Below, piece by piece: positions 41,606-51,126 of a stretch of DNA of 64,000 nucleotides (position 1 is its first letter; each line of letters begins with the position of its first letter). Below the pieces are notes generated by a model. It saw nothing but the letters and a program-made list of their open reading frames with translations. It had not been told where the DNA came from and searched no databases. The DNA is from Tissierellia bacterium (lineage in GTDB: Bacteria; Bacillota; Clostridia; Tissierellales; Peptoniphilaceae), in the NCBI GenBank assembly GCA_012728295.1, contig JAAYFJ010000013.1, positions 1 to 64,000 on the forward strand, in the 5' to 3' direction. Made by a program: the position numbers and the translations under genes.

Positions 41606-44600
41606 TTGAGTTCTTTGCTTATTAAGGCCATAGGTCAGTTGAAGTCCATAAGAGATTTGAAACAGCACTTATCCTCTGGGGAAGTGCCTATTTTAGTGCA
41701 AGGTGTTGGGCAGGAAGTAACAGGGCAGTTAGTTGCCGCGTTGGAAAATGAAAACAACTTAATAATATGCAAGGATAATATAGAGTTAGAAAAAACTTTT
41801 CAATCTTTAGATGTTTTAATGGAAAACTGTCATAGGTTTCCTGGTGAAGACTTTAGGCTATATCGTGTTGATGCTGAAGAGAGTCGTGGACTTGGCAATA
41901 GATTAAAGACTATGGATACCCTTATAAGAAAGGAACCTGCGACAATTGTAACCACAGTTTCTGGATTATTAATGCCCTTGTGCCGACCTGAGGACAGGCT
42001 GTTGGAGCCTTTTATAATAAAAAATGGCGAGGAGCTTAGTCAAGAGAAGCTATTGGAAGAGCTGTTGGCAAAGGGCTATAGAAACGAACAACAGGTAGTG
42101 GGATACGGACAGTTCAGCCGTAGAGGAGATTTAGTTGATTTCTTTGTCCCTGGAGATTCTTCACCAATAAGAGTGGAATTCTTTGGAGATGAGGTAGATG
42201 GCATTAGAAGATTTGATGCCATTAGCCAAAGATCGGAAGAACAGATACTTGAGGCTGAGATTACCATTGCAGTAGATTGGCTTCAATCCTTGGAGGATAG
42301 AACTGCTCTTTTAGAAAAGATGATGGCATCTTTGAAGAAAGCATCTGTAGATGAAGAAAGCCCCCTTTGGCAAGTTGCAAATGATTTAGAAAACGCAGAA
42401 TATGCACCTAATAGGGAATGGTATCTGCCGTTTTTAGAGGATCAAGCTACTCTTTGGGATTATTTACACCCTGGTACAAATATTTATTTAGTAGGCGTTA
42501 GGGATATCCTTAAGTCTGTGGAAAGCTATTCTCAATATATTGGTGAATTAGTAGTATCTTTAGTGGAGAGAAAGCACCTATCAAAGGAATACAACGCTCT
42601 GCCTCTATTTATTTCTAAAGTTTTGGATGGGGCTTCAAATTTTCCGATAATCTACTTGACAGACCTTCTCCCCAATTCACTTCCATTTGAGCCGAGGGCT
42701 ATTGTTAGCATCGTCACCCAACCTGGTATAAGATATCAAGGCAGATGGGAGATTATGGCTGAGGAATTGAAACAGGCTTTGCAAAGAGGTTATAAAGTAA
42801 TCTTTGCAACAGACTCTGTGGAAAAACGGGATGATTGGCTAAGGCGCTTGCCGGATGATGGATTGATTCCAGTCAATGGAGATGAGTCTTTAGAACCTCC
42901 CAAGTCAGGACAACTATCGGTCATAGCACATCCACTATTATATGGTTTTACTTTTATTGATGAAAAACTGATGGTTGTGGCACAAAGTCAACTAAAGGTT
43001 TCGAAAGCAGATAAGAAGAGTAAACGCAAGACTGGAAACATTAAGAGCGTATCCGATTTAGAGATTGGTGATTATATTGTTCACGAGGTACATGGAATTG
43101 GTATTTATAAAGGTGTAAATACCATGGATGCTGCAGGGGTTACCAAAGACTATATCCACTTGGCATATGGTGGTACTGATCAGCTGTATCTGCCTGTGGA
43201 ACAACTTAGCAACTTAAACAAATATGTCGGGGCTCCTGAGAGCAAAGTCAAATTAAGTCGCCTGCATTCTGCGGAGTGGAACAAGACGAAGCAAAAGGCT
43301 AAAAAAGCCGTTGAAGTAATGGCGAAAGAATTAATAGAGCTATATGGAATAAGGCACAAGGCAAAAGGTTATATTTTCGGACCGGATACCCCATGGCAAG
43401 GAGAGTTTGAAGCAGCGTTCCCCTATGAGCCTACAGACGGCCAATTAGAAGCAGTAGCTGCTATTAAAGGGGATATGGAAATTGAAAGGCCAATGGACAG
43501 GTTGCTTTGCGCTGATGTGGGATATGGGAAGACTGAAGTTGCCCTAAGGGCAGCTTTTAAAGCTGTAATGGATGGTAAACAAGTGGCGTTTTTAGTCCCC
43601 ACAACAATTTTGGCACAGCAGCATTATATTACTGCCGCAGAAAGATTTTCAGGTTTTCCCATAAAAATAGAGGTGTTGAATAGATTCAAATCCTCAGCAG
43701 AGCAAAAAAGAATTTTAAGTGATTTGAAAAAAGGTTTTGTAGATGTGCTAATTGGAACACATAGGCTTTTGTCTAAAGATGTGACCTTTAAAGATTTAGG
43801 ACTAATGATTATAGATGAAGAACAACGCTTTGGAGTAAAGGATAAAGAAAAGTTAAAAACCATTTCCAAAGGAGTGGATTCCTTAACACTTTCTGCTACA
43901 CCGATTCCTAGGACTTTGCAGATGGCTATGAGTGGAATTAGGGATATGACCACCATTGAAGAGCCTCCTGGGGAGCGATTCACTGTACAATCTATGGTGA
44001 CCCCTTTTTCACCGGTAATGGTTCGAGAGGCGATTTTAGGGGAACTGAGAAGAAGTGGACAATGCTATGTAGTGCATAATAGAGTTAGCAATATGGAAGT
44101 CATGGCAAAGAGATTAAAAGAACTAGTTCCTGAGGCAACTATTGCCGTTGCCCATGGGCAGATGAGTGAAAAAGAACTTGAGAATGTAATGGTTGATTTC
44201 TACCGTGGAGAATATGATGTTTTATTATGTACTACCATTATAGAAATTGGCATGGATATTCCCAATGTAAATACTATAATCATTATGGATGCCCATAGAC
44301 TGGGGCTATCGCAACTATATCAACTAAGAGGTAGGGTTGGTAGAAGTAACCGTAGTGCATATGCATATTTTACTTATCCAAATGATGGAGTTTTGACTGA
44401 ATCTGCAGGGAAACGGCTTATGGCAATGAAACAATTTACGGCATTTGGATCAGGCTTTCAGATTGCCATGAAGGACTTGGAGATTAGAGGCGCAGGTAAT
44501 GTATTTGGCATGGCTCAGCATGGTCACATGAATTCCATTGGTTACGATTTATACCTCAAATTTTTATCTAGGGCTGTTTCTGAATTAAAGGGTGAAGTTG

Positions 44601-45067
44601 TGGAAGAGTTAGTGGATACTCAACTTGATTTATCCGTATCTGCATTTATTCCTCACAGTTATATACAATATGAGCCTCACAGATTGGAAATATACCAAAG
44701 AATGGCATCAGTTTCCAATGATGAGGAGGAGATGGATTTAACAGATGAGCTAGTAGATAGATTTGGAGAACTACCTGATACAGTGGAGAATTTAATGGCT
44801 GTAGCTAGGTTGAGAAATGATGCAATAAGTCTTGGAATATCCGTTATTCATGAGAACAAAGGGCAGTTGAAAATCCTGTGGCCAAAGGAAAAAACTCCAG
44901 GTATAGAAGTAGTAAATGGGCTTATAGCATTGTATAGAAGCAATTTGGTACTACACCGTACAACTGATGTTGGAATGACCTTAAAGCTGGTTAAAAGTGG
45001 ACTTGTGGAAGCACAAGAGTTGATAAAATTAGTTAAAGACTTGAAAACGGTGAAAAATGGTGTATAA
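41606..45067 (+). CDS. mfd: Transcription-repair coupling factor
   Basis: This 1153-residue protein is full-length Mfd. The N-terminal UvrB-like region is followed by the CarD-like RNA polymerase-interacting domain (IGDYIVHEVHGIGIYKG), then the RecG-like translocase: Walker A ADVGYGKTEVALRA, DEEQRFGV (DEEQ box), TATPIPRTL and the C-terminal helicase motifs QLRGRVGRS, and the TRCF domain. It removes stalled RNA polymerase and recruits UvrA. The start is TTG with AGGTGA upstream. The neighbours are the typical mfd-prsA-mazG block, but the usual pth gene is not in front of it. Confidence 0.97.
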   Translation: MSSLLIKAIGQLKSIRDLKQHLSSGEVPILVQGVGQEVTGQLVAALENENNLIICKDNIELEKTFQSLDVLMENCHRFPGEDFRLYRVDAEESRGLGNRLKTMDTLIRKEPATIVTTVSGLLMPLCRPEDRLLEPFIIKNGEELSQEKLLEELLAKGYRNEQQVVGYGQFSRRGDLVDFFVPGDSSPIRVEFFGDEVDGIRRFDAISQRSEEQILEAEITIAVDWLQSLEDRTALLEKMMASLKKASVDEESPLWQVANDLENAEYAPNREWYLPFLEDQATLWDYLHPGTNIYLVGVRDILKSVESYSQYIGELVVSLVERKHLSKEYNALPLFISKVLDGASNFPIIYLTDLLPNSLPFEPRAIVSIVTQPGIRYQGRWEIMAEELKQALQRGYKVIFATDSVEKRDDWLRRLPDDGLIPVNGDESLEPPKSGQLSVIAHPLLYGFTFIDEKLMVVAQSQLKVSKADKKSKRKTGNIKSVSDLEIGDYIVHEVHGIGIYKGVNTMDAAGVTKDYIHLAYGGTDQLYLPVEQLSNLNKYVGAPESKVKLSRLHSAEWNKTKQKAKKAVEVMAKELIELYGIRHKAKGYIFGPDTPWQGEFEAAFPYEPTDGQLEAVAAIKGDMEIERPMDRLLCADVGYGKTEVALRAAFKAVMDGKQVAFLVPTTILAQQHYITAAERFSGFPIKIEVLNRFKSSAEQKRILSDLKKGFVDVLIGTHRLLSKDVTFKDLGLMIIDEEQRFGVKDKEKLKTISKGVDSLTLSATPIPRTLQMAMSGIRDMTTIEEPPGERFTVQSMVTPFSPVMVREAILGELRRSGQCYVVHNRVSNMEVMAKRLKELVPEATIAVAHGQMSEKELENVMVDFYRGEYDVLLCTTIIEIGMDIPNVNTIIIMDAHRLGLSQLYQLRGRVGRSNRSAYAYFTYPNDGVLTESAGKRLMAMKQFTAFGSGFQIAMKDLEIRGAGNVFGMAQHGHMNSIGYDLYLKFLSRAVSELKGEVVEELVDTQLDLSVSAFIPHSYIQYEPHRLEIYQRMASVSNDEEEMDLTDELVDRFGELPDTVENLMAVARLRNDAISLGISVIHENKGQLKILWPKEKTPGIEVVNGLIALYRSNLVLHRTTDVGMTLKLVKSGLVEAQELIKLVKDLKTVKNGV

Positions 45068-45094
45068 TTATTCCGTGAGAACAAGGAGGGAAAT

Positions 45095-46042
45095 ATGAAT
45101 AAAAAAATCCTATGGTTAGTAGTTTTGGTAGCGTTTGGAACGTTATTGATGGCAGGTTGCCAAAAAGGTCCGGAAGGTGTTGTGGCTGAAGTTAACGGTG
45201 AGCAAATTACCAGAGAGAAATTCGACGCTGAATATAGTTATATGCGTAATTACACAGCCAAACAAAACGGAGAAGCTTTTTTAGATCAATTGGACCAAGA
45301 TGGTATAGCGCACAAATATCAGCTAGCCAAAAATGTACTTAAGAGCTTGGAAGATAGAACGGCAATCTTACAAGATGCAAAAGCTATTGGAGTTGAAGTT
45401 ACTGACGAAGCCATAGCGGCAGAATTAGAAAAATTAAAAGCTCAAATCAATGGCGAAAGTGAAACAGATACAGCTTATCAAGAGTATTTGACAAGCAATG
45501 GAATGGATGAGACTTTCCTTACTGAAAATATTCGTCTTCAATTGTTAATGAAGGAATATGAAAGAGTAAAAATGGAAAAGATGACCATTGACGCAAAAGA
45601 GATTGAAAACTATTACAACGAGCATAAAGAAGAGCTTGTACAGGTTGAAACCGGTGGTATTTTAGTAAAGACTAAAGAGGAAGCTGATGCAGTAAAAGCA
45701 AAACTAGACGAAGGTGCTGATTTTGCCGAAACAGCAAAAGAATTTTCTATCGATCAAGTTACAGCTGCCAATGGTGGAAGCTTTGGATATAGCTACAGAG
45801 GAATGTTCTCAGCAGAAATTGAAGAAGTTGTTTTTGGTTTAAAAGTTGGAGAGTACAGTGAGCCAACGGAATCTGAAAACGGATATTATATTTTAGCTGC
45901 TCTAAATAGAAAAGAATCTTTGGAAGATGTAAAAGACGTGGTTGAGACAATTATCAAACGTCAAAACTTCCAAGACGAGATGCAAAAGTTAGTTAAAGAC
46001 GCTAAAATTAAAGAATATTTAGACTACAAAACAGTAGAATAA
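45095..46042 (+). CDS. PrsA/SurA-like peptidyl-prolyl isomerase lipoprotein
   Basis: This 315-residue protein has a lipoprotein signal ending LLMAGC (lipidated Cys22), an N-terminal SurA-like helical chaperone part and one parvulin domain (about 175-270, TGGILVKTKEEADAVKAKL, AANGGSFGYSYRGMF and ESENGYYIL). It folds secreted proteins outside the membrane. It starts 27 bases after mfd and ends one base before the next ATG, so it is in the same operon. The parvulin active site looks complete, but single key residues cannot be verified here. Confidence 0.92.
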   Translation: MNKKILWLVVLVAFGTLLMAGCQKGPEGVVAEVNGEQITREKFDAEYSYMRNYTAKQNGEAFLDQLDQDGIAHKYQLAKNVLKSLEDRTAILQDAKAIGVEVTDEAIAAELEKLKAQINGESETDTAYQEYLTSNGMDETFLTENIRLQLLMKEYERVKMEKMTIDAKEIENYYNEHKEELVQVETGGILVKTKEEADAVKAKLDEGADFAETAKEFSIDQVTAANGGSFGYSYRGMFSAEIEEVVFGLKVGEYSEPTESENGYYILAALNRKESLEDVKDVVETIIKRQNFQDEMQKLVKDAKIKEYLDYKTVE

Positions 46043-46043
46043 T

Positions 46044-47483
46044 ATGGGAACAATTTATATCATGGGTCTTGGACCCGGTAATCCTGATTGGATTAGCATG
46101 GCTGTCTATAATAGAATTATCGGAGAAGGGCCCCATTTTCTTAGAACATCAGAGCATGGTGCAGTGGAAATATTTGAGAACAACAATATTCCCTATGAGA
46201 GTTTTGACAGATTCTATGAAGATTCAGATAGCTTTGAAGAAGTTTATGGAAAGATTGTAGAAAAACTAATCTCTGCTGCTGAATATGGAGATGTGAACTA
46301 TTATGTTCCAGGAGACCCACACGTAGCTGAGAAAACTGTGATAATGCTTATGGAGGCCAATGTTAAGACAGAGGTCTTAAGTGGTATTAGCTTTATAGAG
46401 CCGGTACTAAAAGCGGTGGGAAAAGACTCGGTATCTGGGCTAGTGTTCTTAAATGGAGAGGGATTATCGTCTCTTGATTTAGATATTCACAGAGATTTGC
46501 TAATCACGCAGATATATAATCAGCATCTGTTAAGTGAGTTGAAACTAGCGTTGTCTGAGATATATGGTGACGAGTACTATGTAATGGCAGTTCATAGTGC
46601 AGGAACTGTAAAGGAATCGATGCAGAGAATCACCGTCACTGATTTGGATAGGGAAGTTATAGCCGGTCATGAAACTGCGATTTTTGTCCCCGTGATGCCA
46701 AAAGACAAAAAAATCTATGACATGAGGGATGTTTTGGAAATAATGATGCGCCTAAGAGCGCCTGGTGGTTGCCCTTGGGATATAGAGCAAACACACAGTT
46801 CTATAAGAAATAGCTTAATAGAGGAAGCTTATGAACTGGTTCAAACCATTGACGAGGACAATATTGAGGCAATGGTAGAAGAACTGGGCGACTATTTGTT
46901 GCAATGGGTATTTCACTTGCTTATAGGCTATGAAAACGGAGAATTTTATCCTATAGACGTCACTACAGTTTTGGCAGACAAACTAATTTATCGCCATCCG
47001 CACGTTTTTTTGCAAAAAAAGGTAGCAAATACAACGGATGTAGGGTATAATTGGGATAAGTTGAAGTATGGGCGTCAAAATATCCATAGATTTATAGACA
47101 AGCTAAACTCCATTCCTGCTTTGCCTTCTACCATGGTAGCGCAGAAGATTATTCACAAATGTGCATCCATTGATTTTATTTGGGATGGCCCTGAAGGACC
47201 GGCTGAGAAGGTTAAGGAAGAACTCTTAGAATTGGAGCAGGCATTAATAAACGGCGATGAATTTGAAATGGAAAAAGAACTGGGAGACATACTTTTTTCA
47301 GTTTGCAGTCTAGCTTATATGTTGGGCATCGACCCAGAGCTGGCACTGACTTCTACCAATAGAAAATTCATAGGACGTTTTGAGATAATGGATAGACTAG
47401 CTCATAATGGTGGCAAAGAGTTAGAGACTCTAAGTCGTGAGCAACTGGAAGAACTTTGGCAACGCGCCAAAGAATTAGAGTAG
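46044..47483 (+). CDS. mazG: YabN/MazG: tetrapyrrole-methylase-like plus nucleotide pyrophosphohydrolase
   Basis: This 479-residue fusion has an N-terminal SAM-binding methylase-like domain (IYIMGLGPGNPDWISM), then a MazG domain from about residue 240 (LRAPGGCPWDIEQTH, SLIEEAYELVQTID, EELGDYLLQWVFH) and a second MazG-like unit near 380-470. This is the YabN architecture. The MazG part hydrolyses unwanted NTPs. The role of the methylase-like part is not known. It follows prsA by one base and precedes hup, the conserved order of this locus. Confidence 0.94.
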   Translation: MGTIYIMGLGPGNPDWISMAVYNRIIGEGPHFLRTSEHGAVEIFENNNIPYESFDRFYEDSDSFEEVYGKIVEKLISAAEYGDVNYYVPGDPHVAEKTVIMLMEANVKTEVLSGISFIEPVLKAVGKDSVSGLVFLNGEGLSSLDLDIHRDLLITQIYNQHLLSELKLALSEIYGDEYYVMAVHSAGTVKESMQRITVTDLDREVIAGHETAIFVPVMPKDKKIYDMRDVLEIMMRLRAPGGCPWDIEQTHSSIRNSLIEEAYELVQTIDEDNIEAMVEELGDYLLQWVFHLLIGYENGEFYPIDVTTVLADKLIYRHPHVFLQKKVANTTDVGYNWDKLKYGRQNIHRFIDKLNSIPALPSTMVAQKIIHKCASIDFIWDGPEGPAEKVKEELLELEQALINGDEFEMEKELGDILFSVCSLAYMLGIDPELALTSTNRKFIGRFEIMDRLAHNGGKELETLSREQLEELWQRAKELE

Positions 47484-47514
47484 TTATTTTATTTAAAATT
47501 TAAGGAGGACTAGC

Positions 47515-47793
47515 ATGAACAAACAAGAATTAGTAGCAAGCATTGCAGAAAAGAGCCATTTAAAAAAGAAAGACGCAGAATTAGCTTTAAACAGCTTTAT
47601 TGAATCAGTAGAAGAAGCATTAAAAAAAGGTGACAAAGTTCAATTAGTTGGATTTGGTACTTTCGAAGTAAGAGAAAGAAAAGCTAGAGAAGGTAGAAAC
47701 CCAAGAGATCCTAAAGAAGTTATTAAAATCCCAGCATCCAAAGCACCAGTATTCCGTGCAGGAAAAGCTTTAAAAGAAATCGTTAACAAGTAA
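47515..47793 (+). CDS. hup: DNA-binding protein HU
   Basis: This 92-residue histone-like protein has the HU fold with VGFGTFEVRERKAREGRNPR as the DNA-contacting arm and IPASKAPVFRAGKALKE at the end. It bends and compacts DNA as a dimer. AAGGAGG is excellent. A UUCG-loop terminator lies downstream, but the next gene's site is very close, so some read-through is likely. Confidence 0.97.
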   Translation: MNKQELVASIAEKSHLKKKDAELALNSFIESVEEALKKGDKVQLVGFGTFEVRERKAREGRNPRDPKEVIKIPASKAPVFRAGKALKEIVNK

Positions 47794-47809
47794 TTATAGC
47801 AGTGTACAG

Positions 47810-47835
47810 CAGGCCTTCGGGCCTGTTGTTTTTAG
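47810..47835 (+). terminator. UUCG-tetraloop terminator after hup
   Basis: CAGGCC (47810-47815), TTCG and GGCCTG (47820-47825), then TTGTTTTT. It separates the abundant hup message from the following genes. Confidence 0.8.
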
Positions 47836-47843
47836 GAGGGCAT

Positions 47844-48101
47844 ATGAGACTTGATAAGTATTTAAAAAACTCTAGGTTGATTAAGAGAAGAACCGTGGCA
47901 AGAGAAGCATGTGATAAAGGCCATGTTAGTATAAATGGGAAAGTCTCAAAAGCAGGTGCTGAAGTGGATATCGGCGATGAGATTGTTATTGTCTTTGGAC
48001 AATCCACCGTCAAGGTAAGGGTATTGTCTGTGGAAGATAATCCAGGTAAAGCTGAAGCAGGCTCTTTATATGAAATAATAGAAGAATCAAAAAATCATTA
48101 A
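47844..48101 (+). CDS. rqcP: S4-domain RNA-binding protein RqcP (YabO)
   Basis: This 85-residue protein is an S4 domain: MRLDKYLKNSRLIKRR, AREACDKGHVSINGK and VDIGDEIVIVFG. RqcP acts with RqcH in ribosome-associated quality control, adding alanine tails to stalled peptides. The start is the ATG at 47844 after AGGAGGG; the earlier in-frame ATG overlaps the terminator hairpin. In spore formers yabP and yabQ normally follow; here 124 bp without a gene lead to divIC. Confidence 0.93.
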   Translation: MRLDKYLKNSRLIKRRTVAREACDKGHVSINGKVSKAGAEVDIGDEIVIVFGQSTVKVRVLSVEDNPGKAEAGSLYEIIEESKNH

Positions 48102-48225
48102 TATTGTGGTTGTGTATATCAAAAATGGTTACAATAGGGCAACAAAGCCGAAAATCTATTGAAATTACACTTGATAGATGAGATAATATGCATAGAAATA
48201 TGTGTAAAACTAAGGTTGTGATAAT

Positions 48226-48573
48226 ATGAAAGTGAAACAAAAACGAAAAAATAACATTAGACGTTATGGTTTCAAAATCTTGGTAGTGCTGGCCGTTTTG
48301 GCGTATGCACTATATCACTATGCCAATCAAAGGGTAATTTTATCAGAATTAGAGGCTAAAAGAGCTGCGAATGAAGTAAGGATATCGACTTTACAATCGG
48401 ATATAGAGAACTTGGAGAAAGAAATCCAATATAGCGAGTCGTTAGAATTTGTAGAAAAAGTTGCTAGAGATGAATTAGGTATGGTAAGACCGAGAGAAAT
48501 CATATATGATGATGTAGGTGAGCAATCACAGACAGAAAATGAGCAAACTGAGAATCAAGAAGTTGAAGAATAA
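48226..48573 (+). CDS. divIC: Septum formation initiator, DivIC/FtsB-like
   Basis: This 115-residue protein has a basic N-terminus (KVKQKRKNNIRRYGFK), one membrane helix (residues 16-33), a coiled coil (LEAKRAANEVRISTLQSDIE) and the family end motif SLEFVEKVARDELGMVRPRE, then an acidic tail. It is a bitopic cell-division protein acting at the septum with FtsL and DivIB. It sits between rqcP and yabR, the usual place. Confidence 0.93.
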   Translation: MKVKQKRKNNIRRYGFKILVVLAVLAYALYHYANQRVILSELEAKRAANEVRISTLQSDIENLEKEIQYSESLEFVEKVARDELGMVRPREIIYDDVGEQSQTENEQTENQEVEE

Positions 48574-48603
48574 TAACTATTTTTAAAGGAGGAGCATTTT
48601 AGG

Positions 48604-49011
48604 ATGTCGTTGACAGTGGGAAGTATTGTCGAGGGAAAGGTCACAGGTATGACCAATTTTGGTGCATTTGTCGAATTACCAGGAGGTAAAAATGGGCTTG
48701 TGCACATTTCAGAAGTATCTCATGAATATGTAGAGAAAGTTTCTGATCATTTGAAGAAAGACCAGGAAGTTAAGGTGAAAGTGCTGTCAATGAGCGATGA
48801 TGGTAAAATTGGATTGTCCATTAAGCAGACAATTCCAGCTCCTGTGAAAAGTGCTCCGGTAAAAAAAGCTCCTGCTCCAGTATTTGAAAAACCTAGAGCT
48901 AGAGATGAGGCTTTGACTTTTGAAGACAAGTTAAATCGCTATTTAAAAGATAGCAACGAGAGAATAGTAGAAGTTAATACAAGAGAGAAACGCAGAAAAA
49001 GACCTAGATAA
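48604..49011 (+). CDS. yabR: S1-domain RNA-binding protein (YabR-like)
   Basis: This 135-residue protein has one S1 domain in residues 1-75 (GSIVEGKVTGMTNFGAFVEL, GLVHISEVSHEYVEKV, VKVLSMSDDGKIGLSIK), then a Lys/Pro/Ala linker and a basic tail. It binds RNA. The exact role of YabR is unknown. GGAGGAG precedes the ATG. It ends in a clear terminator. In relatives a tRNA or spoIIE often follows; neither is found here. Confidence 0.92.
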   Translation: MSLTVGSIVEGKVTGMTNFGAFVELPGGKNGLVHISEVSHEYVEKVSDHLKKDQEVKVKVLSMSDDGKIGLSIKQTIPAPVKSAPVKKAPAPVFEKPRARDEALTFEDKLNRYLKDSNERIVEVNTREKRRKRPR

Positions 49012-49029
49012 TCATAATATATTGCAATT

Positions 49030-49053
49030 AAACCGGATCACTCCGGTTTTTTA
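49030..49053 (+). terminator. Terminator of the divIC-yabR unit
   Basis: AAACCGGA (49030-49037) pairs with TCCGGTTT (49042-49049), then a T run. Confidence 0.85.
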
Positions 49054-49142
49054 TTTTTACTAAATACTTCTAATTTATTGGCGAGGGCGTTAATGTCTGA
49101 TATTATTAGAATATAACAATGTGGGATATTAGAGGTGTAGAT

Positions 49143-50501
49143 ATGAACCTGTGGGAAAATACATTAAAATGGCTGAGGGCGGTCTATGAAGATAATAAGG
49201 ATAGACCTGTTATTGCTATGGTGTCAGGTGGTCCTGATTCAAGGCTCATGGTTGAGCTTATATTAAATACTTGGCCTAGAGAAATGGTGCATATGCTTCA
49301 TGTAAATCACCTATATAGACCTGGTTCTCATAGGGAGACAGCTTTTGTGAGACGCTTAGCTTGTGATAATAATGTGAGTTTTCATCTGCACACAGACAGT
49401 ATGGTTGCAGTTTCCAAGAAAAGAGGAATTAGCTTAGAGCAAGCTGGTCGAGCGATTCGGTTGGAAGCTTCCAATAATTTGATGAAAGAGCTGCCTAATG
49501 CTGTTATTGCAACAGGTCACCACGAGGACGATCAAGTTGAAACAATTTTTATGAGAATTGTTAGAGGAACGGGAATGGACGGACTTGTAGGAATAATACC
49601 TTGGGATGGATATAAGCTTAGACCACTTAGGTTTTGGAAAAAAACTGAAATATTGGATTTTTGCAATGTAAATGGTATGGAGTATGTTGAGGACGAAAGC
49701 AATTTCGTTGCAGATGTCACTAGAAATATCCTTAGGTTAGAAGTGCTTCCTATTTTGAGAGAACGTTTAGGCAAGGATATTAACGATTCTCTTTTAAGAT
49801 TGGGAAACATTGCTTTGGCTGATAAAAAGTTTTGGGAGAACAGGGTTCAGTTGTTGTTTTCACAACATGGAAGAGTTGGGAAAGAGGGGATATTTCTCAA
49901 TCGTGAAATTGTGGGCTTACAATTTGCTGAAAGCTCCAGATTAATCAGATATAGTCTTTCAATGTTGGAGGATGGGCTATGGAATGTGGGGTTCGAGCAT
50001 ATTAAAGCTGTAGTAGAGCAAATTTTGACTCCAGGTTCATGGCAAATGGATTTACCAGGCGAAATTAGGGTATATGCTATAGGTGATGAAATCTTATTCA
50101 GACATGGTATTTGGACCTCAAAAATTCCAGAGGCTGTGGATTTAAAAGGTGGAATAAATGTAACTCCATGGGGAGCTTTTATTTTAGAACAAGAAAGCAA
50201 CTTATCTGATAGGCAGGTTCAAGTATTTGACATGGATAAATTGCCTGGGAAAATAGTTGTTCGCTCTAGAAAGAATGGCGATGTTTTTTATCCCGTGGGA
50301 ATGAAAGGTTCTAAAAAGTTAAAAGATTATTTCATCGATGAGAAGATACCTGCGTTATTGAGGGACAGAGTACCCTTAATAGAATCTGGAGGAGATTTGA
50401 TTTGGGTAGTGGGATATCGTGCTGACGGTAGATATCTAGCAACAGAACACACTAAAAACCCACTAACAATAGTTTATAGGGAGGGAAACCATGAATGGTA
50501 A
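49143..50501 (+). CDS. tilS: tRNA(Ile)-lysidine synthase
   Basis: This 453-residue enzyme has the PP-loop ATPase motif SGGPDS at residues 28-33, then [20 protein letters not shown] and the later TilS domains. It modifies the CAU anticodon of tRNA-Ile to lysidine and is essential. I start at ATG 49143 because AGAGGTG is better placed than for the earlier in-frame ATG. The start and stop overlap the next gene (ATGAATGGTAA). The order tilS-hpt-ftsH is conserved in Firmicutes. Confidence 0.94.
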   Translation: MNLWENTLKWLRAVYEDNKDRPVIAMVSGGPDSRLMVELILNTWPREMVHMLHVNHLYRPGSHRETAFVRRLACDNNVSFHLHTDSMVAVSKKRGISLEQAGRAIRLEASNNLMKELPNAVIATGHHEDDQVETIFMRIVRGTGMDGLVGIIPWDGYKLRPLRFWKKTEILDFCNVNGMEYVEDESNFVADVTRNILRLEVLPILRERLGKDINDSLLRLGNIALADKKFWENRVQLLFSQHGRVGKEGIFLNREIVGLQFAESSRLIRYSLSMLEDGLWNVGFEHIKAVVEQILTPGSWQMDLPGEIRVYAIGDEILFRHGIWTSKIPEAVDLKGGINVTPWGAFILEQESNLSDRQVQVFDMDKLPGKIVVRSRKNGDVFYPVGMKGSKKLKDYFIDEKIPALLRDRVPLIESGGDLIWVVGYRADGRYLATEHTKNPLTIVYREGNHEW

Positions 50502-51045
50502 ATGTGAAATGATTAAGGATGTAAAGGATATATTAATTTCAGAGGAAGAAATACAAGATGTGATATCCGATTTGGGAAAACAAATTAGTGAGGACTATAA
50601 AGGAAAAGAACTTTATGTAGTGGGTATACTTAAAGGGGCTTCTATATTTATGTCGGATTTAGTTCGTAAGATTACAGTTCCAATGACTATGGATTTCATG
50701 GCTGTTTCCAGCTATGGGCAAGCATCTGAGTCCACTGGTGAGGTTAAAATCGTGAAGGATTTAGATTTCAGCGTCATAGGAAAAGATGTGTTAATAGTTG
50801 AAGACATCATTGACACTGGTACTACCTTATCTTATTTAACTGAGCTACTTAAGAGTAGGGGAGTTCATGATGTTAGAATCTGTACTCTTTTAGATAAACC
50901 TTCCAGACGTACAGTAAATATTCCTGTAGACTATGTGGGCTTTGAAGTTCCCAATGAATTCATAGTGGGATATGGAATTGATTATGCAGAGTACTATAGA
51001 AACTTGCCTTATGTAGCAAGCTTAAAAGAAGAAAAGTATAAATAA
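50491..51045 (+). CDS. hpt: Hypoxanthine phosphoribosyltransferase
   Basis: This 184-residue enzyme has the PRPP loop [10 protein letters not shown] at residues 103-112, plus [16 protein letters not shown] and [17 protein letters not shown] near the C-terminus. It salvages hypoxanthine and guanine to IMP and GMP. The ATG overlaps the tilS stop codon by 11 bases, with GAGGG within tilS as ribosome site. The pair is cotranscribed. Confidence 0.95.
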   Translation: MNGKCEMIKDVKDILISEEEIQDVISDLGKQISEDYKGKELYVVGILKGASIFMSDLVRKITVPMTMDFMAVSSYGQASESTGEVKIVKDLDFSVIGKDVLIVEDIIDTGTTLSYLTELLKSRGVHDVRICTLLDKPSRRTVNIPVDYVGFEVPNEFIVGYGIDYAEYYRNLPYVASLKEEKYK

Positions 51046-51126
51046 ATAATATATATATAAACTTTGCCTTCCATAATCATAGCGTTATGTTATAATGAAG
51101 GTTAGCATATTAATTAGGAGGTTAAA